From Gavia stellata (taxonomy: Eukaryota > Chordata > Aves > Gaviiformes > Gaviidae): 64,000 nucleotides of DNA. The notes under the pieces were generated by a model that had not been told where the DNA came from, made no database searches, and saw only the letters and a list, made by a program, of their open reading frames with translations. Where the stretch lies: assembly GCF_030936135.1 (NCBI RefSeq), contig NC_082595.1, positions 10,888,430-10,952,429 of the forward strand, in the 5' to 3' direction. Positions 1 to 30,700 of the stretch are shown piece by piece (position 1 is the first letter of the stretch; every line of letters begins with the position of its first letter). The translations under genes and the position numbers were made by a program.

Positions 1-2199
1 CTGCTGCTAAAGACTGAATGAACTTTCTCTTTTTTGCTCATAGTGCACTTCTGTGTGGGTGGGCTGGCTGGATTTGAAGTAAACAGCAGGAAGAAGATCT
101 TCCCAGTTAATGAAAAACTGCTTTGCTGAGGGAAAACAAGCACTACAAAAATATGACAAATAGCTCTGAAAGCGGCACTTTTCTAACCAAGGTTTTAAGC
201 CTATGAAACAGGCAATGTCCCCTCTGTAAGCCCCATTATATTCATTGACACACTTCACCAACTTCGCCAAAAAATAGCAGGCCCAATATAACCCTACCAC
301 ATTATATTTTACTTTTGTCAGTGATTAAGTGAGATTATTTGCTTGTGGTTGGACCCATACAGAAGATCGCAGCAGCATGATTGCTACTGATTGAAGAAGT
401 CCATCTTTAGTGCCAGTGTCAGAGGTCTATGACTTTGACACTGAAATTCAGCAGCTAAACATCACAGGGGCTGCAGCTGCGGTGTTAGCAATGTGCTCAG
501 GTGAGTCAGGGCAGCATCTGATAAATCACGAAAAATAGCAGTCCCAAAGAGACAGCACTACAAATTACAACATGATGAAACTTGATTGTCATGGCATGTC
601 CTGGAAAATGTACCGCTGAATAAAGCTTTACTTCATCCACGTTACCAGAGTGCTGCTACTAAGCAACTGATGCTTTCACTGCTGACTGATCAGGTAAGAC
701 CTATCAGTACAACAGTAGAAGAACCCTTGGTTTCAACTGCTACATAAGGTATAGGAGAGATGAATGATTTTTCCATTGTGAGGCTTATGTATCGGCAAAG
801 AAATGCTCCTGAAGATATTCCCCCGTCATCAGTGTCTCTGATTCATGGCAGGAATTTCCCAGGAATTCACTGCATTGAAAATATAACAACTCATTTACCT
901 GGTACCTAAGTATTTTCAAGATGGGGTTAGTTCTGCATTAGTCAGAGTTGATGAGTTTTGAAATAAGTTTTAATGGATGAAAATATAAAGGTCTTTAGCC
1001 ATGTAAGATGACTTTTAATTAAAACTCAACAATCCCATGTTGAGCAGAGCATACCCATAATGTTAGAAACCTCTGCAAACTGGGTAGTATGCCAGGCTGG
1101 AGCTAAAGCTCAGGGCAGACACATAATCCTCCACAAATAATTAGAGCAGAAAATGCTTCTAATCTCTTTGTTAGTCTGGTTGTGTTATTTGATCTAATAA
1201 TAAACTAGACATTAAAAAAAACCCTCCTCATAAATTTTAATTTAGACTGCAATGGGCATCTTTCAACCTGTAATTGTTTAGTTGGTCTGTTTTGAAATTC
1301 AGGTTCCTCCTTCCCTCTGTTTTGACTTATGCATGTACTGTACAGACGTACATGGTCTGAAACGCCACTGTCCTCTGGCTGCGTAAATACAGCATAAATA
1401 CCAAGGTGTCAGAATTTGGGCCCTAATTTACGAAAGCTTTTCAGCAGGGGCTTGATCGACTTTCTACACCTGCTTAGGTTTCACGTGTCCTTGAGTGGTG
1501 TCACCAGTCCGTGAGCTTTCCTTATCCAAGGCCGTAGCTCTGCAACCCCCTGGCGCAGCTCGACTCCCCTTGAATTTGGTGGGGGTTTGGTCAATGACAC
1601 TGTGGACATCTCCGCGCATTGTTGCACTGTGGGAAGAGGCAGGGCGAGGAGCCGTGGGCTCGCGGAAGTCCCTCCCGCCGCGCGTGGCTGAGACCACAAG
1701 CGCGGCCCCGTCCCCCAAGACGAGGTGCTCCGCGAGGTGCGGGGGCCTGCCCCCTCACCCCCCACGGCCCTGTGTAATCACCCGTCTCAGGCGGCCTCCA
1801 GGCCCGTTTTCACACGTTGTCACCTCACTGACCCCTTGCTGAATACAACTCTCCTCACTGACTTCTTACTAAACGCAGTAACTTCTCAGGATTTCCAAAA
1901 TCCACACGCCCCTCACAGCCCGGAGCCCTGCTTGTAAGGTGCCTATTTCCCAGATGAAGCGCTACCCTCTGACATGGCCTGTCCTTCACCTCCCCGACAG
2001 CACGGCTCTCCCTCCTCAGGCTCCTGTCCTCTTCGTCTCCCCCATGCCCTTCCAGCTCCCATGCTGACCCCTCGTCCTTCCTTGTCCCTCCAAACCCAGT
2101 GAAACCTGCGTGACACCTGCGACTGAAGCCCCTTGGACAGCTGTGACTATTACTGCAGGCCCTGGCGATAAATAAATTAAATAGATGCATTTACTGTGC
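1..2199. other. Left flank, no gene supported
   Basis: Mostly AT-rich unique sequence. I see no exon with both plausible splice sites and a recognisable protein. A small CpG-enriched patch lies at about 1600-1760, ahead of the main CpG island. By the human gene order SLC30A1 would lie to the left of this flank on the same strand as RD3, but nothing resembling its coding sequence is visible here. Confidence 0.5.
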
Positions 2200-2360
2200 C
2201 GTTATTTATCAGTGCAAAATGAATCTATAGAGGCAAGTCCCCGCGGGGGGGTCGACGCCGTCCCGGGGCCTGGGGCCGGGCCCGGGGCCGGGTTTGGAGC
2301 CGGGGCCGCCCGGACGCCCCGGCGGAGCGCGCCGCCCCTGAGCCAAATCGGTTTAGCGTA

Positions 2361-2374
2361 GTCGCTATGGCAAC
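2361..2374 (+). promoter_or_regulatory. X-box (RFX binding motif)
   Basis: GTCGCTATGGCAAC differs at two positions from the perfect inverted-repeat X-box GTTGCCATGGCAAC and keeps the strong half-site GGCAAC with the two-base AT spacer. RFX factors use such sites in promoters of cilium genes. It sits about 190 bp upstream of a splice donor inside a CpG island, which is where functional X-boxes usually lie. Confidence 0.55.
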
Positions 2375-2399
2375 AGCGGCTGCCGGCGGGGGAGCGGCG

Positions 2400-2553
2400 G
2401 GCGCGCCTCCGCCCGCCTGAAGCCGGCGGCAGCGGGCGTCCAGCGGCTGCTCCGCTCAACTTCGGCGAAGGGGCGGTGTTGAGGCGGCGCTGCCCCGGCG
2501 CGGCGCGGCCGCTCGCCTCAGCGTCGGCGGCGGGACGGGAGCGGGTGGCCGCG
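2400..2553 (+). other. Candidate noncoding first exon (5' end approximate)
   Basis: The right edge is set by a strong donor (GCG|GTAAGG) inside the CpG island. The left edge is a guess just downstream of the X-box. If spliced to the exon beginning at 12103 or 12105, it would supply the RD3 5'UTR. Transcript data would be needed to prove the join. Confidence 0.35.
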
Positions 2554-2900
2554 GTAAGGAGGAGGGGACACTGCCGGCGGCGGGCGGGGTGCTGTGGCCG
2601 TGGGGCGCCCGGCGGGACGGGGGTGGTGCCAAGCGGAGGGGACCGCTGTGTTTCCTGGCCCTTTCCGCGAAGAGCGCCGGGTTGGGGTTTCCCAGTTTCT
2701 GCGTTTGCCGCCGGTGGGGTTGTCGCTGCCCGGCCGGGGAGGCTCCTGTGGGGGAGCGGCGGCCGCGCGCTGCCCGCCCTCCGCCGGGACAGCCCCGTTA
2801 GCGCCAACGGCCGTGAGGCGCGGGGCTGGGGCTGGGGCGGGCGGCGGGTGGAGGCGCGGGGCGAAGGCAGTGAAACAGCGGCGGCCCTGCTTTAACGACT

Positions 2901-20926
<18,026 letters not shown>

Positions 20927-23900
20927 CTCTATACTGAACAAGGTTTTTAGACAGTGATCTTTCAAAATCCCAGTTAACCCTTTTTTAGCTCTACTGTTTC
21001 TTCTTTGTTCCAGCTCTCTCTTCCTGCCTGTCTCTCTCTCTCTGGAGCTGTGTCCATAGTAACTGCTGCTGATGCCCATGGTGTGTGACACAATTTATTA
21101 CCAAACATGCTAGCCTTTCCTTTAATTTAGTAGCTATTCAGTAACCTTAAGGGCAAGGCTCACTTACTATCTCATTTTTATTACTGCTTTCTTGTGGAAA
21201 ATGAATTAGTTTTGTGATGTCTTCTCCTTTTCCCTCCCAGCCTGGATGTAGTTATTTATAAAAGCTTTTGGCCCAAACTAGTGAGAGCTGCTGGCTGGAC
21301 CAATCTTGCTGAAAGCAAGACAGCCACTTCTATGAGTAAGGCTTGCAGGATCAGGCCTGTGAGTTAAAGCTAGTATCTGATTTGGAACTGAACTTCCCTT
21401 TCTGACTAATAACTTTCCTCAGTGCTACAAGAAACTTCACAGGTAACCTCAGCACTGCTCTTTATCACCTTTTGGCTGACAATTAGCAATCCAACCTGCA
21501 TAGAAACAGACCCAAGCTTTTTGAGATGAAAGACCAATATTATTCCACAGCAACTAGTTTGTGCATGCTCAGGTTTCTTGGGTATTTTCTTTTTTGTGCA
21601 GGCAGAGCCCCCTGAACCTTACACCTGCAGAGTAGATAGAAATGTAACAACCTGCTGTGTAGATATACAGGTGGATACATCAGTGCTGTGTCAAACGCTG
21701 TTCTTGGTCCTCAGTGTTCTGTGTTGCTGAGGTAAGTGCTCTACCCCACATCCCAGTAATAAGTCAGTGGGCTGAAATTAATGGTTATGGCTAAGCCTGA
21801 GAGAGTACTGAAGTATAGTATCAATGTACAGAGAGGGTACAGAGAAGGGTGAAGGGAATCAGCATTCATCTACAGGGCTTTTTGTAGAGCTGCAATAGTT
21901 GAGATCATTTTAACAAGCTGCTGCTGTGGGTGACTGAAGGGCTCTGGTAGATGAAGATGTGCGCCCTCAGCCTTCTCTCATGAGCACTCACAAGAGAGCT
22001 TTCATGTATCACAGGCTGCTGGCCAGTGAGTTGATACTACTACAAAACAATCTTTAATGCAAACTGAGTAGCTTATAGGCCAGCATGGTTCTGTTGAGAC
22101 CTTGAAGAAACAGGAAAATGCCACTGACGAAAGGCTACTGGGGCCTTAACTCAGCATCTCTAGGGAGAGCTCTCACCAGCAAAGGGAAGAGAATGGCATG
22201 CTGTGAAAATCATGGGTCCTGTAGAGAAGCCAAGGGCTAGGATGCTTTGTGGTGACCAACAGGAGGTGGGGAAGGAAGAGAGGGATGTCCCCCTATGACT
22301 GGCTTTTGGGGAATCATCCCAGTGAGTTATAGCCTCATAGAGAACCTTGTAGGTTTTTTGTTGTTCTTTTGCCCATTTCTGACTCTTCCCTGGGGACCTT
22401 TGCAGCAGCATGTGGGTACTACAGCCAAGATAAAACCCTCTGAAAATGTGCCAACTCTGGGAAGAATTCCAGCACATGAAATCTATCCTAGAGTAGAAAT
22501 GTGCAGTTTCTTCCAGAGATGGGGGAGGGTAGCATAAAACAAAGATCAAGATCAAACTCTTCAGAGCTCTCCAAGACTGTGGGATTCTGGCTGTTCCTCT
22601 CTCCCCTCTGGGCTATCTAAGACTGAACACAAGGCTTTCTTACTAGCACCAGGCTGTAGTTTCTAGTCCCTTGGTAAACTCTGCTGCCAGCAACGCTCCT
22701 AGGGACAGAAAGCAGAAGCTCACTTTTAATCAAAAACTCAGGGCTTCCAATTACAGCATCCCATTTGGGACAGGCTATTTCAACTTTAGGTCAATGAGGG
22801 AGAGTTTAAAGCCTTCCGCCAATCAGCTTGATGTTTTTTAGCTCTATGTCCTTGTGAAGTAATGCAGTTGTGTATATGAAGTAAAAACAAAGGCTTGACA
22901 TACTTAGTTTAGTCTTAGCTGTCTAGAAGATGTGGGATCTCTAGCAAGAGATCACCACAATTTGCAGAAAAATTCTTGTTTGGAAAAAAGTCAACCATCT
23001 TTCTTCTTTATATATTTGTAAGCCACTGTATGGTACTGAAGGCTGAGATGAGTTCATGAGTTTCATGCCACAGCTCTGTAGTAATTTTATTTGCACTCAC
23101 ATTCTATTTTGACACCTTCAAGTATTGACTGTATTCATGCAATATTTGATGGACTGCTCTCAGAGACAGGACATCCTAACACACTGACATAAAGCTCTTT
23201 GTTACAGTACCATGTCTGTAATGTGCTCACTCTTAAGGAGAATCAGGAGCAACTAACTTCCCTACACCAATGTACAAAGCCAATGAAATCACCTGAAGGG
23301 TGTTCACACTGTCACAGCAGCCTGTGATCACACTGTGTCCTTCATTAACAACCTCCAGCTAGCAGATACCATTCTCTTTTAACAGTCAGGAGAGGGAGAC
23401 AAATCTGACCTTTGGTCAAAGCCACCTATGTTATGGAGGCCAGGCTGGGGCAGTGCCTGCAACAGCTGTTATACCTCAACTTACCTATAATTTATATTTC
23501 CACAACACAATGTAATCCAAACTTTTAAACAGTATCATTCTCCCTCTACCTCTTCTGCAAGTTACACTGGGCTCACAGTAGCATCTGATGATAAAGGGAC
23601 ATTCAGATACCAAGCTATAAGGTTTCTATTCTTACTACATGCTATCTAGTACTCTTAAAGGTATAGAAGTAGTATGATGTTTGCCTGTGGCCAGCTGCTT
23701 GGAGACCGACTGTGACCTTCTGCACTGTGTGCCCACCAGCAGGTACTGAAGCAGAGCTGGGGAGGTGGTTAGGTTGCACAACTGCTGCATTGTGTTTGTT
23801 GTGCTCATTTTTCTTAGGAATGCTGTAGACTGAACCATAAATGATCCTTTGGTCACAGCATGCAGCAACAACTACCTACCCATGTTTGCCTTGTCCTAAT

Positions 23901-24795
23901 TCCACATTTTGTTTGGCTAAATCAGCATTTTAGTTCAAATCATGAGCATGCAACTCCTGATTGTCCCCACCTACTGTGCCATAGTCCATAGCACTGGGCA
24001 GGCACAGTGGGCAAAATAGATTGCTTTTGGATGAAGCTAACCCAAATGATCCGTTGCAGCTGGCTCACAGACCATAAAGCTGGACTAACGCTGGTCTGAA
24101 GTAAACCCTCAGGAAACTTTTATAGTGTCAACATCAGGTCCTCACTGACGTCTGACTCTACAGTTCTGCTCCTCATGGGCTGCACTACTTGCTAGTGTAG
24201 AAAAAAACCAAAACATTTCTACACAGCCCTGATGAGACTCTCTGATTTGTTCTTAGCCCCTCCTGAGAGCGAGGCCAGTGTCCTAATTTCTTAAGAAGAA
24301 TAAAAAGTGAAATAGCAGCACAACATCATTAACAAACAAGTGAACTGAACAAGAATCATTCTAAATCCTCAATCATTCTCTCAAAACTGTTGCCCCACTG
24401 CTGATAGTATTAAGCTGTCCAAAGGACATTGTTACACCCAGGAAAAAAGCAGTCCTAGATTTACTATACACTCTAACAAGTCGTGGCAACACCTCTGTAG
24501 AAGCTCAGCTGCACTGCTCAGCTTCAAGGGGCTAACACTGCTCAGAGTCACTACTCACCTGAGAAAGACTATGCAGCCCTGCTTCTATGGGTTCTACAGA
24601 TGAGCCTGGCCCACAGGCTGTGATAGCCAGCAAAGGTGTGCAGGAGGTGAGGTCCCTCACCCACATCAGCATATAGTTCAGACAGCTATCACACCATGGA
24701 GTAAACTTTGCAAGAAATAACTGCTGAAATTGCACTGTTTATACATTTAATCATGGAACCTCAGAGAAATAAAGCAAAGCTGTGAAATACAAAAA
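20927..24795 (+). other. RD3: Probable RD3 3'UTR (end approximate)
   Basis: There is no coding signal after the stop. The first AATAAA I see is at 24299-24304. A second, at 24768-24773, is followed by a T/G-rich stretch (TTTTTTGTACTTGTTG) as expected downstream of a cleavage site. Human RD3 also has a long 3'UTR, so an end near 24.8 kb is plausible, but earlier non-AATAAA sites cannot be excluded. Confidence 0.4.
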
Positions 24796-27700
24796 AATTT
24801 TTTGTACTTGTTGCCTTTACTTAAAGATCTCCTAAAATATAATCTGTTCACATCTAGCCAAACACAGCAGCTGTTCCACTGCCCTACTGTGCACTGTGTA
24901 CGTATCAAAGAAGAAAGGCAAGAATGATAAAGGCACTTGGTCTAAACAAAAAAACCCATCCTCTCTCTACAGGCTACAAATGCAGCCGCCTACCTTCTAT
25001 CTTGCTACCTCTACAAACAGATCCCAAGATTTAAGGTGATAAATAACCAGGATTAAACAACTGCAAAGGTCTGAAAGTCTGTGAAGCTAAGTGGTTTACA
25101 GATACAACCTTGAATTGAAGTCTTCATCAACATGCTTCCAAGCACGTCTTACATTAACGAGTATTACCATGAAATGAGAAGATATAAGTGACAAAATGGA
25201 TATTTTGTTTCCAGATACTTTTAAGTCACTCCAATTGATCTGTACCTGATCCTGGGTACTAGAACAGCTTAGTATTAGCAGATGGCCCTAGATGGCTCAG
25301 GGCTCCCTCTGCTAAGCATTGTACATGCAAAGCACACACATGTTAAACAAAAGGAAATATTTTTTTCCCTGGACAAAGTATTACTGAAGTGTGGATTGCA
25401 TTGCTCATCACATTCTGGAGATCAGACAGATGAGTGGTTCCAAAAGGGGACTACATGAGTTCAGAGGGTTAGTAAACCACAGTGGTCAGGATGCAGCCTA
25501 CAGCACAGGGCTTAAGCCATTCCTTGCCAGAAGCTGTGGACAAGCAAATCTGTTACGTTGCTTATGCTACTTCCCCAAAACACTGCTATAGGCCTCTCCC
25601 AGGACAAAAACTATGGATGACTAGACCTTGACTGGATGGCCATTCTGATATTCCAGTGTTCTGCTACACCTCCCTGACAAAGGACAATGCACTGTAGTTT
25701 TGCCCCAAAAGCATGCTGAGAAACACTGGACTGCATGAGTCAATGCCTTTTTGGCTGTGCCCTGCAATAGAGGCAGGGCTCTTAAGCCTCCTTCAGTTCC
25801 ACCCACCTGTGCCGGGCAGAGACATCTTAATCTCAGCGCCTGCCTTTCCCTGGTACTGCCGTCTGTGCTGTGGGCTATCAGCACAAGGGACCTCTTGTTC
25901 CCTTTGTATGATCAGACAAGCCATGCTTCAAGCTGGCTTACATCAGAAAGATACTGTGCTGGCCCCGAGAGTTGGTCTTGGGCCCAGGCCTCCCACTGAC
26001 TACCATGTATTTTCTGTGCAGTTGCTGCACAAAGATATTCTCAAACTAAGGGAAAATCTTTGCAGGACGAGATCTTAATAAACATGGCAGAAAGGTGAGG
26101 AAAAAGGCTACAAGAAGAACAGTGTGGCGATTTATGGTTATCTGCGTATACTGTACACTTCATAAAATTATAAATTCTTCGTGTCTTGGCTAGATAACCA
26201 GATAATAGCATCCCACCTCTATCTTTTAGTCACAATTACATTTTGCCTCTACCAAATAAATCTAATCTGACTCAATAGCAGATACTGCAGAGGGTGGGAA
26301 AGAGCATGTGTGCTTTCTACATCAGACTATCTACACTCAGAATGTACTTACTGTTACACATGTTCAGTGATCACAATGCCATATTCTCAGAGGCCTCTAT
26401 CAGCTCACAGTCCATGTGCAGTACCTTTTCTAACCTTACTCTGCAGTATCAGGTTGCCTAAAGCAACAGATTGCACCTAATTTAGTCTGAAGACTATTTA
26501 AATAACCAAATATGGTATGAAGTAGTGACAGTGAAATACTCCTCAGGGTTTGTTTTTTTTTTTTTTCTTCTATATTCTGGCACTGGAGGTCTGAAATTAT
26601 TTAAGAGATGGAGAAGAACAGGGTGGAGTTTCTGAAGAACTCAGCAGCCCCAGGTAGGGATGGTACAAGAACACCTGGTCCTTCCAAGTCCCTACTGACT
26701 CTCAGCAACTTGCTCCTGTTGCAGTCAACGACTTAGAAGTTAAAGGCTCACTTCTGCCTTTGGCATACAAGCACCAGCAGGGAAGACTATTGTCTGCCCA
26801 CAGCACAGCCAAGAGAAAGAAATGAACAAAGACTGGATTAAATTCATAGGACAGCAGTAACAAATGTTCCCCATAAACAACACATAATTAGGTCTTTGCA
26901 GGCTAATTATAGGGTTTCAGAATAAGAAAGTGCAAAGTCAATGTCCAAAGGTAAAAAAAAAAAAAATTAAATTTCTGCAACAGTCCAGCTGGACAGCAAT
27001 GCCACCTGCCGGCAGACTTCCCAGCACCGATTAACCAGGAAACAGGCAACAACTTCATAACCAGGCCTCTCCTGACAAGTACAGATTCCTCTTGCGCACT
27101 CTACCTTTCTCTCACACCCCTGTCACCCAGAGAACAGCTCACAAATGGAGAGGAAAATGAACACAACTGATGTTAGCTGTAGTGTTTAGTGCCTTATTGG
27201 AGGACAGCACCAGTGGCCAGCATGCTGGTATCAGAACAGTTGTCATCTTAAAACATTGTGCCTCCGTGATCAATGTACACTTATCAGACTGGATATTCAT
27301 GATGTTCTTCACACTGCTTGAAAAGGCTCAAAACATGCTTCCTTAGAGCCCTCAGCACCATGTCCTGCTCTTTCCTCAGAAAACACTAGATGTTTCATAC
27401 TCCTTGTGAATTACAATTTAAGACTGAAATTGAACAGGCAGGAAAAAAATACCTGTTGGCAACAGCCAAATCAATCATTATCTCTGTACTAGACAGTAAT
27501 TTTGATGATTCATTTTGTCCAGAGATGGAACTAGATGGCTGGGTGTTTGCCAACAAAATTTTAAGAAGCAGCTCCTCAAAAGTTTATCACCCTTCAAATA
27601 TAACCAAGTAGCAGACTGGAGGATTTTCAGGTGTGCCCAGGACCTCGTAATCCTTCAGAAGGACCCACTACCACTTAAAATTCAGCCATTTCATGGAGTG

Positions 27701-30700
27701 CCCAAATGAGAGGGGAGGTCACAACCTTGAGAGTTGAGCAAGAACTTTGAAAACTTGTTTCTAAATATGCACAGCACAGACCAGGAGGAGTACCTTTAAC
27801 ACGTACAACAAAGCATACCAGAGCTCCATCCAGTGGTCAAGGCCCCCACCCGCACCTCACCAGGCCAGGTTCAGCAGACGACCCCAGGACAAGTTACTTC
27901 AGCCTCTCTGACCTCTGCTTTTCCCCTGCATATAGAGTTCACTCAGTTTTCCCCGCGGCAGAGGATGACTGGGAAGCTTATATATTCCTGCAGCATGAAA
28001 CATCAAAGTGCATCAAAACAGCACAACCTGCCTAAGTTTAACCATACTAAAACTGAACAGGTATCAAAAATTGCAGGCCCTGCTGAGCACTGCAGGATGA
28101 TACATCTTAGTTCAATGGAAGCAAGCACTTCCAAGACAAAGCAGTATTTATAAGTACTTTCTCATGTTGATCTCTTGTACATTTTTGCATGGGCAAAGGA
28201 GTCAAGTTCAGGCAACATAAAGGAAACAAGAGTAACAAAGAATTGCATTGCCTTGCCCATAAGAACTGGCTGAATCACTTAATTACTTGCATCAACCATG
28301 CTTTCATGTTTGGGTTTTTTCCCCATTTTCCCTGCATAAGAAAAGAAACTTATGTAACTGTGCTCCACCCCCTTCCGAAAACTTTTGGGACTACTACCAG
28401 TTGTATCAACCATGGAGAGATATTTAGAGATACCTGGTTCCTTTCCTGCTTCATGACAATTACTCACTAGATGCAGGAAGTCCAAATAAGCACCCTCCAC
28501 CATGGGACCAATGAAAACCACACAGCCATTCTACATTTACGCAGCACACAAGCGGGAGGTAGGACTAGTGTGGTAGCAAGGGCTTAAAGAACAGGCACAA
28601 ATCCCAAGGGACCAAGTCTTATCAATTCTGCTGCTTGTGGCACAACTTTTTATGGGCTAGAATACTTAGAACGGTGCCAAGGAGGATGGCCATGGCGGCA
28701 GCACCTCGGAGAATATATCCTTCGCCTCCTTTCCACCCTAGTGGCTTCTGTTTCTGGAATTTTTATTGTCAAAAAAATTCAGTTGAGTTCTACATGATTC
28801 CCAGAATGGAAAACAGTACAGGGACACGGAAAGTGGGTGTGATAGGGAAGACTGTCACACACACAAAAAAGTAGATTTCACATCTGAAAGACTTCTATTA
28901 TTCAGCATTTTAGCAAGAATCTCAACTGGTCCAGCCAAGTAAGCTTCTGCAGCCCCTTCCTTATCAACTGACCTCTGCCCCACTCCATGACTTCTGACAG
29001 CAGCAGTCTCCCTCCATCCCCACCTCATACCTCTTCTATTGTTCCAGCCTTCATCTTCCCCCATGATATGTACTTTTTTTGAGACCTGGTAGCAAGGCTA
29101 TCAGCCATTTGCATATCAGGTCGACATCCCACGCCGCTTCACAGTTCCCTCATGCAAATCTCTCCATCTATATTTCATCACATTTTTCTACATCTCTTAC
29201 TTTACTGTCATAACCTTCACATCTGGTTCAGTCTTCGGTTCAGCTGCCACAATAGTAATCTGAAGCAGCATTAAGAAGCTATGCTTTAGTGAAAAGGTCA
29301 ACAAAATTAACTTCTTTCCTGAGGTGGCAAGGCACGGACAATTATTCTGGCTGTATGGGCCTGTGCTCACTAGGGAGACTGGAATCTGTTGGCCAGCTCG
29401 AAACAGCAGCCTCAAAGATACTCGGTCCCAAGAAGATGCACGTGATCTCAAGTGTTTGTGGGGAAAGATAGGGAAGGGAAGGATGCAACAGGAACTCAAA
29501 CCTCTCTAGAAACCCAAGAATCTACATGGAGATGGGTAGGGGAAAAAAAAAAAGAAAAAAAAAGCAGGCTTATAAAAGCAGCAACTGCTGGGAAGTTTCA
29601 GACAGCACTTAAAACTGACTGGGCAGGAGAGAATAAAACTGAATCACTGCCACAGAATTTACGCAGCTTGGCTTTCTAAAAGAAATGATAGCTTAGAAGT
29701 AAATGCTGGCATAGAAATACTTTAAAGCAGCACCAAAGCATATCCAGCATGTCAAAACTGAACAGAAAAAATTCCTCTGTCCTGAAACAGCAAAAAAAAA
29801 AGTTTCCTTCTTTTTTTTTTTTTTTTTAAAGAAAAAGTGGTCTGATGCGTTTTTGTACAGTCAGAGTTGGTAACTACCAAAACCCTAAAAAAGGAACAGA
29901 CCACATCATATTACTAAAGGTCCTTTGCCTTTTCCAAACTAGCATGGAACAGTCAAGGAGTTTTTACGATCTTACCGATCTTGAGTAAGGCAGCAAAAAG
30001 CAGATTATTTCAATTAAAGTCTGAACCTTCCAACCAATGCAATTCTTTACAAGTGCTATGTCTGGGTTTCCCATTCCTATTTGCTTTCTATCTTCCAAAT
30101 TTCCACTTTCCCCCCCCACCCCTGCCCCTAAATTTTCAGGAAATGATACTATCTTTACATAAAATATAACCTAGGGAATGGCAAGGATGTTAGTGTCTTT
30201 GAAATGTACGTTTGGGATTAACCTTGTTAAGAGAAGTCCAGAGATAAAAGCTGCTTATCTAGGCAAGGCGCTTTGGCATCACTATCTGGAAGATACCAAA
30301 GCAGCATAAATCAAAGCATGATTCCCATAAAAAAAAAGGAAGGGTTTTTGTTGTTTGGTTGGTTTTTCCCCTACTGACATTTCAGAACAGTGCTTCCAAA
30401 AAAAGCTTCCATCACCAGGTTAAAGTCAAGGAAACTCCAGTTCTTACCTATGTGTTCTCACATTTTATGTTCATAAGGATGTCAGGACTTGCTCTTCTGG
30501 ATCAGGGCTTTAGTCTCTAAAGAGTTACATCTCTGCAACAATTGCAAAATGTTTCACAACAAAAAAAAAAAAACAACCTAGGGATAAACCAACAGGATTA
30601 TAGCTTCAGAAGGTTTCACACATCAAAACTGTTTTAAAATTATCCCTTCAGCAAAGGTACAAATCTTCAGACTTACTTAAAACACCATGGCAGACACAGA

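Larger units (their letters stand above)
2230..2900 (+). promoter_or_regulatory. CpG island, candidate RD3 promoter
   Basis: Dense CpG and GC content begins abruptly near 2230 and fades by about 2900. The island holds an RFX-type X-box (2361-2374) and a plus-strand splice donor of the form GCG|GTAAGG at 2553/2554. RD3 is the first plus-strand gene downstream, so this is the natural promoter candidate, with intron 1 about 9.5 kb long. The assignment rests on position and strand only. The island could instead start an unannotated RNA, and the minus strand could also use it. Confidence 0.5.

Noticed and set aside
2202-2895. Long open frames on both strands in the 2.2-2.9 kb CpG island
   Set aside because: Arg/Pro/Gly/Ala composition is what GC-rich sequence gives in any frame; there is no domain or splice-consistent continuation.
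28855-29264. Minus-strand short blocks containing AEPKTEPDVKV and EGAAEAYLAGPVEILAK
   Set aside because: They look protein-like, but donor sites are poor, phases to one another need unlikely sites, and alternative frames are open as well.
30448-30553. Minus-strand exon-like block with a good acceptor (TTGTTGCAG) and strong donor (ATAG|GTAAGA)
   Set aside because: Stops occur in all three frames, so it could only be a noncoding exon, and no transcript evidence is available.
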